Shown: positions 11,509 to 22,690 of the stretch, in pieces | Layout: every line of letters starts with the position of its first letter | Numbering within the stretch: position 1 is the first letter of the stretch | Assembly (NCBI GenBank): GCA_013407085.1 | Contig: JACCGJ010006066.1 | Location: 62,001 to 126,000, forward strand | Direction of reading: 5' to 3' | Source of the DNA: Atriophallophorus winterbourni | Taxonomy: Eukaryota; Platyhelminthes; Trematoda; Plagiorchiida; Microphallidae | DNA: 64,000 bases | Position numbers and translations under genes: made by a program | The notes under the pieces: model-generated | Told to the model about the DNA's origin: nothing | The model's input: only the letters and a program-made list of their open reading frames with translations | The model's database searches: none

Positions 11509-13400
11509 TTCATCGCTCTGACAATTTCGATCATATCTTTGTTGCATTTGCACGGGTATTCCAGATATCACTCAACGATATCTATCGGATTTCATACTTT
11601 TCGATCGTGCAAGTCAACTCATGGCAAAGTTATCATTTTGACTGGAAAAGAACATTTTGTTCACACGCACAAAGTTTTTATAAGCACCAGCTATCCTACG
11701 GGTTTTGCAATCACTGCAAATACCACATTGAACTACAATTTTCGATAACTTATTTCGTGTTCTACTTTCTGTGGTTCACAAATTATCGCGGATTAACTGT
11801 TCAATGCCGAAATCTCGCCAAAGAACACACTCAAATCACTCAACGGACAAAACGCCCATTATCGATCAGTCGGCGAGCCCTATGCAACCCACAAACATGT
11901 GCAAGCGTGTCACGAGATCCACTGCTCGGACCGCGAAAAATATCGATCTAGCAGTGACCGTGGGGAGTATTCAGGCGACGGCGACACTGAATCGTGGTGA
12001 CCTCGGCATCACGTGTTTAAATTCGGTAAGCGTTGATACTGTTTCGGTTAAATGTGCATTCTGCGGGTTCCACCAACACGTGGCATGTGACGAGACTTCA
12101 ACTAATGAGTGTGTAAGGCTAGTGAACGATAATGACTATCCATCTGTTTGTTATTTCTGTCATGCCTGTAGAAATTCGAATATAAATAGCCACCGCAAGA
12201 GCTTACATTCATCTGTTGGAAAAGTGTCTAATACAATAGAAAGTAGACTGTCGCGACTGGAAGAGGAGCTTGCACGAGTGAAAAATGCTTTAGAGCCATT
12301 AATCAAGCCTAAACCATGTAAACTGAACAAATGAATACGCTCAACTTCACCACCACCAAACCAATCTCTGGAAAAGGTTAAATTGTTACAGCACAGCACC
12401 AAGCAAAGTGTTAAAAACGTCTTAAAGCCGAAACCGTTCACTTTGAAGGCCCCATTAGTGAAAGTTGCCTCGAAAGGAATTTTTCTTACTGTTATCTGCA
12501 CCAACGTGCCAGAGTCGACTGAGACATTATTGTCGAATAAACACCCGAATGATTTGGCTGAATGGTTGAAAATGTGCACTCGCATGAATCTCAAAGCGAT
12601 CCACCCAGTTTCGTTAATTCGCTTGAGTTGTCCTTTCAAAGCATTACACCAAGATAAGCCGCGGTTGCAAAATGAGAAGGATTTAAAAGATGTACTTCGG
12701 TCGACATACTTGCTACGGGACGGCAAGGAGAATACATCTCGTGTATTTGTTGATGTGCCATGGTTGGAACGGGCAAAATCGCCACCGAAAGGTAACCAAA
12801 ATAGAACAAACGATCGCAACAAGCGCCCCCTTATTCTTTCAAATGTCCCAGAAGATGCCACCGGTTCAGATACAAAGTTTAAATCCAACCTCGACCTAAA
12901 ACAGTGGAGATTTATTAGTAATGCTATCCAAACCATCGATGTAACCGTTATCGATACGTTCCTAATCCCGAAGTCATCGAATTACGAAGGTAATGGTCCA
13001 CGACCCCTTAAACTGACACTTTTGACCACCACTATGGTGAACACCGTGCTTAACAACTGGAAACAGTATCGATTCAATGTTCCACGAGAAATCAAAATTA
13101 TCAGTAAACACCTGAAAACGGCCTCTTTCGTGAAAGTTGCCGGTCCCGTTGGTACTGAGCACAGTGATGCCGTGACTCCTGCTCCAAAAAACGGATGTCG
13201 ACCGACTCTATCGGAGTCGGTGATGTAATATACCTGTAACGTCTGTGACGTGAGTAACGCGTATTCCACCCATTTCTTAGTTTGAAAAAATCAGAACCAT
13301 AATTCGGATGTTATACGGTACTGTAATTAGCAACAATTACAACAACAATAATTATACAAACCTCAACTGTATAGGAACGTACAGCAAACAGTAGAGCCAA
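11509..13400 (+). mobile_element. LINE-C, 5' part (5' UTR and ORF1)
   Basis: This is the first part of a LINE that was inserted into the RTE at an ATTT target (11505-11508 and 25014-25017). It has about 295 bp of leader and then ORF1 (11804-13228). The right border with the nested LINE-B lies somewhere between 13229 and about 13640 and cannot be fixed by eye. ORF2 of the same element resumes after 20581. Confidence 0.7.
11804..13228 (+). pseudogene. LINE-C ORF1, zinc-finger protein with one premature stop
   Basis: ATG is at 11804. One frame runs to 13228, interrupted only by TGA at 12332-12334. The N-terminal half is basic. It holds a cysteine/histidine cluster (VKCAFCGFHQHVAC, then CYFCHAC) like the atypical PHD finger of CR1-type ORF1 proteins, then a probable coiled coil (ESRLSRLEEELARVKNAL). 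After the stop, the second half has repeated basic/hydrophobic blocks (RVFVDVPWLERAK, RPLILSNVPEDATGS) consistent with an RNA-binding domain. It is distantly related to LINE-A ORF1, but not the same family. Confidence 0.7.
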
Positions 13401-13742
13401 AATACTCCAGAATCAACTATATCAAATGCAAACAAGTTCAATGACGACCTGAGATATAAATAGAATGAAAGGAGTTACCAAAATTGCCGTCCAAAATGTC
13501 TATCAAAGACAAGACACCCAAAAGTGGTGTCAAAATACAAGCCAAATACAAGTGCCCAAAATGGCAACCGAATTCAACAAAAAATGACCGACAATGGCCG
13601 AAACTAACAATTAAAACAAATAATTGACCAAAGGCGTGTAAAGAAATAATTTACAATAACAGAAATAATTACAAAAAGAAATGTTTGAAATTTTGGCAAG
13701 TCTCTTATCTGCACTACACATATTTATATTTATACTGTCGAT

Positions 13743-14993
13743 ATGTCTCATTACAAGCTATCGAAATCTTCAAAAGCAACACACCGAACTACATCTCAAT
13801 TAAAAAAATGTTCGGTGGTTCTTGATGGAAATATGTCCACGCTTCTGACCACTGTACGGAACCTAGAAAACAAGATTGAATCAGTTGCGGATAAGCTGTC
13901 CACGGTTTCTAAAATTTGCAGTATATTAGAACCACTAGCTATCCTTCTCGTCCCTAGTTACGTATTTGACTCTGATCTTCTTCAACAAACGGGTCGATTC
14001 ATAGTGTCGTTGACCTCAGAAATTGAGCAGCGTCGAAACCGTGCTAAAAACATTATTCTTCTTAATGTCGGCGATAGATATCCTTTAGTGGACCTCAAAA
14101 AGATAGTAATGTCTCGTTATGGCCTCCCTCTAGAATCGGCATCTGTAATTAGGCTTAGAAAGCCTTCTAACCGCAGCTGTGCCCCGATATTATTAAAATG
14201 TGGTAACGAAAATTATGCGTTACATATACTTAATAATCAACATGTCTTAAAATCTCTGCCTCAATTTTTAAATGTGTCGATCAAGCCAGACAACACACCC
14301 TTACAACGCAAATGCGTTCCCAAGCGTTTCAACGTAGTAAAACCCTCAACAGTTATCCCCAACTTAATAGACCTGGATATTGTCGTTGATAATTCCACAT
14401 CAACATCTATACCCCGACACTCAGCCTCTGATGATATACCAACTTCAGGTAGCATCCCCTTTATAGCTAAACCTAATTTAAACATTGATAACACAACTCC
14501 TGCCCATGAATGCAATTTCACCACTATTAAAACGGCCGTTGCAGATGTACGCCCCGCAGCTCGATCGTCAGGTAAATCTACTAGAAAACTCGTGCTCCCT
14601 GTATTCAAGGCAAATTCGCCACTACTTCGAGGTGGACCACACACCAATAGTATGCATAGGGCCAAGCGAAACTTTGATGAATATAAACCACCCCATGTTT
14701 TATACACTTATCACCCCGTCCATAGACAATTCCCGGTCACATCTGACCCATTTGGCCGAATTATTCCTTTCCATAGTCCTTTCTCTCCTCAGCATTCACG
14801 TCCTCACTATCCTTCTTCAAGACCCTACCATTTTCCACTTCAATACGCGTCAGGCACCCTAGATCAGCGTCCCTTCATGAACATGAACCCGTTTAATACC
14901 TACCTAGACCCTTTTCAAACCAGGTATATACCGATGCAAAATTTTCCTCAGCAGAATTTTCCTTTTCATTACCAAAACCCTTACTTAAATTAA
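13743..14993 (+). CDS. LINE-B ORF1 protein, intact (416 residues)
   Basis: ATG at 13743 opens a complete frame to TAA at 14991-14993. The domain order matches the inverted copy at 8910-10103. It has a basic N-terminus with KKCSVVLDGNMS, a helical/coiled-coil region (RNLENKIESVADKLSTVSKI), and an RRM-like core (AKNIILLNVGDRYPLVDLKK, then ILLKCGNENYALHIL). The last 120 residues are rich in Pro, Phe, Tyr and His (QNFPQQNFPFHYQNP), like a phase-separating tail. The inferred job is to form the LINE ribonucleoprotein. There is no zinc finger. ORF2 follows with almost no gap. Confidence 0.8.
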   Translation: MSHYKLSKSSKATHRTTSQLKKCSVVLDGNMSTLLTTVRNLENKIESVADKLSTVSKICSILEPLAILLVPSYVFDSDLLQQTGRFIVSLTSEIEQRRNRAKNIILLNVGDRYPLVDLKKIVMSRYGLPLESASVIRLRKPSNRSCAPILLKCGNENYALHILNNQHVLKSLPQFLNVSIKPDNTPLQRKCVPKRFNVVKPSTVIPNLIDLDIVVDNSTSTSIPRHSASDDIPTSGSIPFIAKPNLNIDNTTPAHECNFTTIKTAVADVRPAARSSGKSTRKLVLPVFKANSPLLRGGPHTNSMHRAKRNFDEYKPPHVLYTYHPVHRQFPVTSDPFGRIIPFHSPFSPQHSRPHYPSSRPYHFPLQYASGTLDQRPFMNMNPFNTYLDPFQTRYIPMQNFPQQNFPFHYQNPYLN

Positions 14994-15001
14994 CACCATC
15001 A

Positions 15002-16187
15002 ATTTTAGACCACTCATGTAAATCACTTCCTGTTACACATGTTAAGTATCCTAAAATTAATCTTCTATTATTAAATGCACGGTCGATTATCTCTAACCTT
15101 CCTACCCTTCAACATTTCTTGATCTCAAACCCGTACGAAATAGTTCTCATCACAGAGACGTGGACATCTCATGACATTCCCAACGTTTTACTTGAACTAG
15201 CCAACTATTTCATGTTTCGTAAGGACCGCACCCACACCCGTGGTGGTGGTATTCTCATTTATGTTAATACAGATTTTCCGGCAGACATATACAGTTCTCA
15301 TATGTTAGAAGATCTAGATGACTCAATTTGGATCACCATACCCTCTCTTGATGCTCTCATAGGGTGCATCTATAACCCACCATCTCCTTCCACACTCACT
15401 ATTGATAAGCTTATAAATGTGTTTACTGAGGCATCCATTGCCCCTCTCAGCAATAAAATTATTGCTGGGGATTTCAATATGCCATGCATCAGCTGGAAAT
15501 ACCCCCACATTTCGAATAGATTTTCAGCATTCGCTAAAACGATTAATCTTTTAGGTTTCACACAATCTGTGAGTAAGCCTACAAGACTGTCCAGCATTTT
15601 AGACTTGATCTTCACTCTAGGTACTGATCCCAGCAACGTTGAAATTTTAGCTCCATTGCCCGGTTGCGACCACAATATGGTCACTTGCGTTCTACGCCTT
15701 TTTCGGAAGCCGGCATATATTCACAATGATGAGAAAATTTATATCAACTGGACTAAGTTTTCGAATCTTCTCAGAGACAACGACTGGACTGAATTTTTCT
15801 TTCTTCAGACTTTAATCGTATTTCTTCGATTTTCCATGATAACCTCTTAGCATGCCTTCAGAGTTCGTCTACCTCTCATATTAAAAGAAGTAAACATAAC
15901 CCTATGACCCTTCTCGAAAAAAAGATTGCTCGTCTCTCTACTTCTGCAAATCATAAGTTTGACTTCTTCTCTGTTATACGCCGACATGAGCTATGTAACT
16001 CTCTCCCAGGCATTAAAATTCGCCTCCAAGAGCGTCAAGAAAGAAAGGCTTTAAGCAGTAACTCAAAGACTAAGTCTTTAGATTGGCTTACGAAGAATAG
16101 ATGTATCTCATTAAAACGTGACATCTCTTCAATTATTTATCAAAAAGACAATAAGGATGTAGTCACTACTGACCCGCCGTCGTAGAT
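15002..16187 (+). pseudogene. LINE-B ORF2 endonuclease half (frameshifted, then interrupted)
   Basis: The frame opens directly after the ORF1 stop without an ATG (LLLLNARSIISNLPTLQHF). It carries APE-type endonuclease motifs: VLITETWTSHD, RGGGILIYVNTDF, IIAGDFNMPCIS, SILDLIFTLG and PGCDHNMVTC. A frameshift near 15800 splits it: the frame closes at 15850 and homology continues to 16187 in the next frame (TLLEKKIARLSTSANHKFD). It breaks at DVVTTDPPS, and the homologous reading resumes at 17703 with ISQAFSSFFSSSFNNN. The missing ATG suggests translation coupled to ORF1 termination. Confidence 0.8.
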
Positions 16188-17702
16188 CGTGCCTTACAAA
16201 TCTTATGCTTGCTCGCGATCAGTGGACGACCGCAGTCGATAAAGGTCGGGAAGTCCATGTGATTTATTTGGATTTCTCCAAGGCCTTTGACAGAGTCGAC
16301 CACCGGATACTTCTGCAGAAGCTTGTTTCGCTGGGAATTTCAGGCAAGCTCTTGTCGTGGTTAAAAAGTTACCTCCATGAACGATCGGCACGTGTGCGTG
16401 TTAACGGCTCTTTCTCAACCCCGTTTGCCACCCCTAGTGGCGTTCCGCAGGGTTCTGTTTTAGGACCGAATCTTTTCCTCATCTTTGTGGACGATCTTAC
16501 ACGTTCCCTTCATTCCCCTGTTTTGCTGTATGCAGATGATGTCAAAATATGGCGAACGATTTACAGCCGTACTGACATGGATCTACTGCAAGCGGACCTC
16601 AACACACTCCACTTATGGTCAGTCACGAATAATCTCCCCTTCAACGTATCGAAATGCCGTGTCCTTTCTACTCGCGCTGGCAGTACTCCACACTATCATC
16701 TTGGTAGTCAGTCGCTCCAGGTTAGCAACGCTGAACGTGACTTAGGAATCATTGTTGAGTCTAGGTTATCCGTCTCAGCCACCTGTAGAAAAATGGCCTA
16801 CACTGCCAATAGTATGTTAGGTCTCCTGCGCAGAGCACTCAATCACTTTGAGCCACGATGTTTTCCTATTCTTTTGAAAGCGTTTCTTCGGCCACATTTG
16901 GAATATGCTATTCAGGCCTGGAGCCCGTGGTTGATCAAAGACCAAAAGTTGTTGGAGGCACCTCAACGGCGTGCGACGAAACTTGTCAGAGGATTGTTCT
17001 TCATTCCATATCCTCAACGATTGGAAATATTGAAAATGTTTTCTGTGCAGTATCGCCGGACCCGTGGTGATCTTATCTATCTATATCAGATCATGTCCTC
17101 ACCCACCCACCCGTGCTTTTCCCTATTTTCCCGCAACACCGAGACAACGCATTTGCGCGGTCACTCACACAGACTTTGCTTGAAACAGTCCCATATCAAC
17201 TGTCGAAAGTACTTTTTCTCTGTGCGTGTTTGTGCTCTTTGGAACAAATTACCAGAGGATGTGGTATCGGCTCCCTCCTTAACCGTGTTTAAACACAGAA
17301 TCGACTCCTTCCTCCAAGAACTCCATTACAAAATCCCTTGATTACTACATTTAACTTTCTGTTTCACTTGTTTACAGGTCTAACGCAACCACGATGCCTC
17401 CGTTTCCCCTGCTACCGCCTCGCAAAATCGGAAAGACGCAATTTCAAGCGAGTGTGGCCCGCTATACGGCCTTCCCGCCCCCGTACTAGATGATACTCCC
17501 TGTTTTATTCTCACCGCACTGTATATAACACCCTGTGGTTTTTTTTAAGCTATGCTTTTACGCTGCAAAAACTATTGCTCTTTTATCCTCTTATGACACT
17601 CGCTTCATATTTTTCACTTTTGCTTGCTTTAGTAAACACCATACCATCCTGCGGTTATTTTGAGCTTGTACGCTTTTTTACTGCAATAAACCATTGTTCC
17701 AT
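16188..17702 (+). mobile_element. LINE-D, 5'-truncated copy nested in LINE-B
   Basis: This 1.5-kb insertion splits the LINE-B ORF2. It keeps only the RT C-terminal half (16205-17341) and a 3' UTR (17342-17702). The UTR ends in a doubled CATTGTTC unit (17690-17706 region), a short terminal repeat of the CR1 kind. The extreme 5' truncation is typical of target-primed reverse transcription. Confidence 0.8.
16205..17341 (+). CDS. LINE-D reverse transcriptase, C-terminal 378 residues, open
   Basis: ATG at 16205 is an internal methionine of a truncated polyprotein, so the product would lack the endonuclease and RT fingers. The visible motifs are IYLDFSKAFDRVDHR (motif A), SGVPQGSVLGPNLFLIFVDDL and LLYADDVKIWR (YADD). 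Then come NAERDLGIIVESRL, FLRPHLEYAIQAWSPW and RRATKLVRGL. The C-terminal CR1 signature is RGHSHRLCLKQS and KYFFSVRVCALWNKLPEDVV. It has no internal stop, so the insertion is recent relative to its host elements. Related fragments lie at 45612-47490 (minus) and 48240-49100. Confidence 0.85.
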   Translation: MLARDQWTTAVDKGREVHVIYLDFSKAFDRVDHRILLQKLVSLGISGKLLSWLKSYLHERSARVRVNGSFSTPFATPSGVPQGSVLGPNLFLIFVDDLTRSLHSPVLLYADDVKIWRTIYSRTDMDLLQADLNTLHLWSVTNNLPFNVSKCRVLSTRAGSTPHYHLGSQSLQVSNAERDLGIIVESRLSVSATCRKMAYTANSMLGLLRRALNHFEPRCFPILLKAFLRPHLEYAIQAWSPWLIKDQKLLEAPQRRATKLVRGLFFIPYPQRLEILKMFSVQYRRTRGDLIYLYQIMSSPTHPCFSLFSRNTETTHLRGHSHRLCLKQSHINCRKYFFSVRVCALWNKLPEDVVSAPSLTVFKHRIDSFLQELHYKIP

Positions 17703-19389
17703 TGTTCCCACAATAAGTCAGGCTTTCTCTTCATTCTTCAGCAGCTCATTTAATAATAACATTTACCATCCACCAGCAAACAATAACGTTCCCTCAAATA
17801 CTATTGACTCCTTTACTTTAACTTTAAAAAAAATAAAAGATATTCCCCGTCGAAGTAAAATTTCTTACAAGCCCGATGGTGTAGGTTTTATATCAGCCAT
17901 CCTACACAACAGCAGTGAACATTTTACCTTACTCTTATTAACTCTTTTTAATATTTCTCTCAAATCCGGAATCTTTCCAACTCATTGGAAACACTCGGTT
18001 ATCCCTCGTTTAAAATGTGGTAATTCGAACCTCGTTACGAATTATCGCCCTATTAATCACACTCCTATTCTCTCTAGGTTATTTGAAAAGTTAATTAAGA
18101 TATCTTTGTTGGACTACCTTGGTCCAGATGCGTTCTCCCCAGTCCAACATGGTTTCCTAAACCAAAAATCTTGTGCAACCTGCCAGTTAGAATATTTAGA
18201 TCACATAACCAGTTTACTAGACCAAGGATTATCAGTGATTATTGTATTCCTAGACATAAGCAAGGCTTTCGATCGGGGTCCACATACGCTACTCCTTTTG
18301 AAGTTATCATATTTAGGTATTTATGGGCCTTTATTAAGCTGGTTTCATTCTTTCCTGTCTGATCGCACCTTTTCAGTTAGCGTTAACGGTGTTACTTCAC
18401 CTAATCAGCCGATTTCAAGTGGCGTAATTCAGGGCAGTGTTCTAGGCCCCCTTCTTTTTCTCATTTATGTTAATGATCTGCAAAGTGTTGTGAACCACTC
18501 TAAACTCTTTATCTTCGCTGATGACATAAAAGTCGTCCTATCATTTCCACCTAATGAAATGTCACAAACTCTGATATCCCTTAACACTGATCTTGCATCT
18601 CTATCAAGCTGGGGCGCACAATGGGGATTAGAATTTTCGGCTCCTAAGACACACTATATGGGATTACGCTGCTTAATCCCCTGTGACACACTTACATTAA
18701 ATGGCTCAACCATAACTCCTTCTGCAGAAGTTAGGGATCTCGGATTTAGGTATTCCTCTTCTCTGAACTTTAATGAGCAAGCAAGACATCTCCTCACGAG
18801 AGCACGACAAAACTTTGGTTTAATTAACCATAAATTCCTCTTACGTGAAAGTAAAATTGCACTATATAAAATGAAGGTCCTGCCAATTCTTGATTATTGT
18901 AATATCATATATTCCCACATGGGGAGGCGTGATTCTTTTCTCTTAGAGAGACTTCAACGTAATTTCACCAAAATAACTTTGGGTTATTCTAACCCTTTGC
19001 CTTATCATGAAAGGTGTAATTTGCTGAGCGTCGAACCACTATGGCTACGCAGAATTCGTCTGAATCTGCTTCTTTTCTTCCGAATCATTACTCAACAGCG
19101 AGTTAAGCTTCAGTCTGGCATGCGCTTTCGCGATTATATTAAATATGATCTGCGTAATCGAACAAGGCTATTGAATATCCCTTTGTCTCGCGCTAAAGTT
19201 AGACGAGACTTCTTCCTAATTAGATATGCACAACTTTGGAATTCTCTTCCTCTTCTTTTCCGTATATGCACATCTACAGGAAAATTCAAAACTCTTGTAA
19301 AAACTCTTACCGTTCATTCACTATCCAAAATCCTTAAGATAAACTCTTCTCTAGATATTTTATACTCTCATGGGATCCCAGGTTTCTAA
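17703..19389 (+). CDS. LINE-B ORF2 reverse transcriptase half, open frame
   Basis: This is the LINE-B ORF2 downstream of the LINE-D insertion. It is open from inside LINE-D to TAA at 19387-19389. Motifs are NYRPINHTPILSRLFEKL, QHGFLNQKSCATCQLEYL, IVFLDISKAFDRGPH (motif A), SGVIQGSVLGPLLFLIYVND and LFIFADDIKVVLSF (catalytic FADD). They continue with EVRDLGFRYSSSLNF, ILDYCNIIYSH and DFFLIRYAQLWNSLP. IQG replaces the PQG usual in the GVPQGSVLGP motif. It is also IQG in the inverted LINE-B copy, so this is a family trait. The frame itself has no damage, but it is separated from its endonuclease. Confidence 0.85.
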
Positions 19390-20580
19390 TCCCATATCTT
19401 TCTCCACATATTAGTATATCATGATGTCTTATGGTATTCTCTGGATAACTGGCCATTCAAGTGTCAGGTTACCTGACCCTTAGATATCTTGTTACACATC
19501 TTCATCGTAACCGTGCGTTTTATAATCATTTTTACCATATAACCATATCCTTAATCACTATCTGCATATATTAGTATGTCATGAGGTCAGATACTATTCT
19601 CTGGATAACTGGCCAGTCAAGTGTCAGGTTACCAGACCCTAGAAATGCTTTTACACAAATTAATCTCAACATTGCCTTCGATAACATTTTCTATACACCA
19701 TTATGTATATAACTGTCTTTTATTTCTCACGAGGCCTAGAAATGTCTCTTTTTCATCTTAACGTGCAAAATATTAAAATAAATCTACCAAAAACATGAAG
19801 AAAAAAAACGTAAAAAAACTATAAAAAAACATTATTTTTTAAATGTACATTCTTATTTCTTAAATGATGTACTATTTTACTTTGATGACCTATCACCGTG
19901 CTGGTGAAGAGTAAATCTTTCATTATATTCCAGTGTCTTCGAATAACGAACAATCACTGTAATTGGCTCGAAATCTATCCGCCCGGGATTTGATCCGTAT
20001 GCCATTCATTCTCCTGCAAATAACGAAAATCCGGCTGGTAAACACGTTTTGGTTCGATTGGTCGACAATTCTTCAAGTGTATTGGAGCACAGCACCCTAC
20101 TGCCTACTCCCAGCTATTAGCCACACCCTCTTTTATCCCCCACAATTTCTTAGATTTTCTTATTCCGATGGTTTTACGTTCCCTTTCCAATCTTCTTATT
20201 CAAACTTTCCGTAAAAACATGAACTTATTCATATATAATTTATTTATCAATTTTTCATGACAACATCATTACAATTCGCACCACTTTTTCCATAATTACC
20301 TTCCATTTCTGTTCTCCATTGTTTCTTGCATCCTTGCCATTCGTAAATCTTGACATAATTTGAATGAAATTTTATTTCTATTAGACATTGATAATTTTTT
20401 CTTACCTACTGTATATTAATTTCCCTTATTGAACGGAAAAAAATGTTTAAAAATCCCGCTCACTTCGGTTACTTGCACTGTACTATTTTCTTTTGCTGTT
20501 CAAATTTGATAAACTGATCATGTATTGCATGCCTTGGATATCCAAGAATATATTATCATTATTATTATTATTATTATTGA
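19390..20580 (+). other. LINE-B 3' UTR with internal duplication and ATT tail
   Basis: The UTR has an internal direct duplication: the block starting TATTCTCTGGATAACTGG occurs at about 19437 and again at about 19592. Unit R (19779-20540) follows and matches 10260-11037. The end is an (ATT)n tail at about 20559-20579. No gene is seen. Confidence 0.75.
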
Positions 20581-22690
20581 AAATGAAACACAAGCAAAAT
20601 CTATTTCACAAAATTTAAGTTTTGTAACTAAGTTCAAATTAAAAGCAATGTTCAAGGGAAAGGAAGAATTTCAAACTACTTTGAACCTTACAATACCCAT
20701 AAACACGACTCCCACTATATTTGACACGTACTCAACTTATCTGCTCAAATACTCATCACCCAACACTTTTATCAAGATTTACCATCAAATGTTTATACGC
20801 CAACGCACAATGCTTGATAAATAAGTTACTCGAACTAATTCAGCTTCGTCAAAAATATTCACCACTCATGATAGCCGTAACAAAAACTTGGTTCAATCAG
20901 CAATTAGTTGAGGAGGAAATTTTCATTCCAAACATGTTTCTTTTTCATCGTACTCGAATGGATCGTGGAGGAGTAGGTGTTGCTATGTACTATGATAAAC
21001 ACCTCACGTTCAGAGAAATCACGGATAATGATTTGATACTGGAAGTTACACTTTGGTGTTCACTTGAATTAGCAACAGGTAAAAACTGTGTTGTCGATGT
21101 GATTCACCGACCACCGTCAACAGACGAAGCATACAATGCTAGTTTGATTGAGAAAACTCAGCTGGTTGTTTCCAGATATCAAAACAACGTACTGATCATG
21201 GGTACCTTCAATCTCAAAAATTTACTAAAAAGCGAAATTTCACCGGTAACCTCTCTTGATCACCTATTCTACAAAATGATCGACGAACTTTCTTTATTCA
21301 ACCACATCTCAAGCATCACTCGCTTCAGAGGCACAAACATACCGTTTATTCGCGATCTTGTTCTGACTAGCGAGGAAAATGTCATCGATGATATCCGCTA
21401 TAAAGCACTACTTGGAAAGAGTGATCATGTAGTCCTTGTTTTCGACTATATATCTGAAGCGAAGAGAGCAAGTCATGCTCAAAAGTTGATACGAAAAATT
21501 GATACGGTTGCATTATCAGTCTCTTCAAAAAGTCACCGACTGGACACCGATTGGCACTGATGTCCAACAATGCTGGTCATCGATACTTCAGAAAATCAAC
21601 CGAAAAATAGAACTTCACTCGAAATATGTTTCAAAACAACTCAAGAAAGATTCAAATTCATGATCCGAAGTCGAATACGGAAATGGATGAAGGTAAGAAA
21701 CTGTGCGTGGAGAATCCACGTACTGCATTCAACACCTGCATTTCGGGATCTTACCGTTTGTTGAGAAACGAAGTTACTAAACTTGTCCATAAGGATAAAG
21801 AAAAGTATCGAATGAATCTGATGGATAAAATTGAACGAAATCCGAAGCTCTTCTTCCAGATCGTAAACAAAAAGACCAGGGTAAATCCAGGTGTTTCCGC
21901 TTTACTTACTTCGACTGGAACGACATCCACAGCTCACGAAGCTGTGTTTTACCCCAACGAGCGCGTATCCTACGATATACCTGCATTCAGGTCGCAGAAT
22001 ACAATACACGAAATCGTTGTGAAACTCGAGAGTGTCCTGGTAAAGCTACGCGGGTTAAATACAAAAAATCCTCGGATGCTGATGAAATAACACCATTCAT
22101 CCTAACGCAATGCGCCCATGCTCTATTCTAACCACTCTCTGACCTTTTCAACCTGTCCTTGAGTTGTAGCACGGTTGCTAATGACTGGAAATGTGGACTA
22201 ATAACTACGATATACAAGGGAGGGAACCGATCTGATGTGTCTAACTACAGACCAGTCACGTTGTTGCCAGTAGTCTCTAAAGTTCTCGAACGACTTGTAG
22301 CTGACGAACTCATTAAACATTTGGTACAAAACATGTTGATTTCCATCGCACAGCACGGGTTCAGGACAAGACACTCCTGTCTCTTTATAATTGGACTCGA
22401 GCCGTGGACGATGGGTGCCCTATCCATGCTTGTTACTTGGACATGTCTAAAGCTTTTGACATTGTTAACCACAGCATACTGCTACAAAAATTGAAGCAGC
22501 TCGGGGTGTGCGGCAGACAATTGGCCTGGATGAAGGATTACTTGACTGGTAGAGTTATGAGTGTTAGAGTTGATGAGGCACTATTCAGCCCAGTCGAAGT
22601 TACCAGTGGTATACCTCGAGGCTCAGTCTTAGGGTGAATACTCTTTCTCGTGTACGCGAATGATATACTAGAAATAGTTCGCAGCAAAAT
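20581..22690 (+). pseudogene. LINE-C ORF2, endonuclease and first half of RT, degenerate
   Basis: The endonuclease region (about 20765-21540) reads CLYANAQCLINKLLEL, IAVTKTWFNQ, DRGGVGVAMYYD and LIMGTFNLKN, where D of the usual GDFN is replaced by T. It continues with KALLGKSDHVVLVFD. A linker with several frameshifts covers 21570-22090. RT follows: DWKCGLITTIYKGGNRSDVS and NYRPVTLLPVVSKVLERL. A frameshift leads to CYLDMSKAFDIVNHS (motif A) and VTSGIPRGSVLG, then a TGA. It breaks inside the next motif at about 22690, and the RT continues at about 24090. Changed catalytic residues and many frame breaks show an old, dead copy. Confidence 0.8.

Larger units (their letters stand above)
13400..16187 (+). 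mobile_element. LINE-B copy 2, 5' part (5' UTR, ORF1, endonuclease)
   Basis: This is a plus-strand LINE-B inserted between ORF1 and ORF2 of LINE-C. This part contains a leader (start uncertain, about 13400-13742), intact ORF1 and the endonuclease half of ORF2. It is interrupted at about 16187 by LINE-D. The RT half resumes at 17703 and the 3' UTR ends at about 20580. Confidence 0.8.

Noticed and set aside
11607..11951. Open frames upstream of LINE-C ORF1
   Set aside because: They overlap the LINE-C leader and ORF1 in other frames and show no domain or family similarity.
12160..12936. Long minus-strand open frame opposite LINE-C ORF1 (258 codons)
   Set aside because: It is a mirror of the ORF1 coding strand. 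The composition is odd, there is no recognisable domain, and it lies wholly within the LINE.
14261..14707. Minus-strand open frame opposite LINE-B ORF1
   Set aside because: It is a shadow of the intact plus-strand ORF1 with no independent features.
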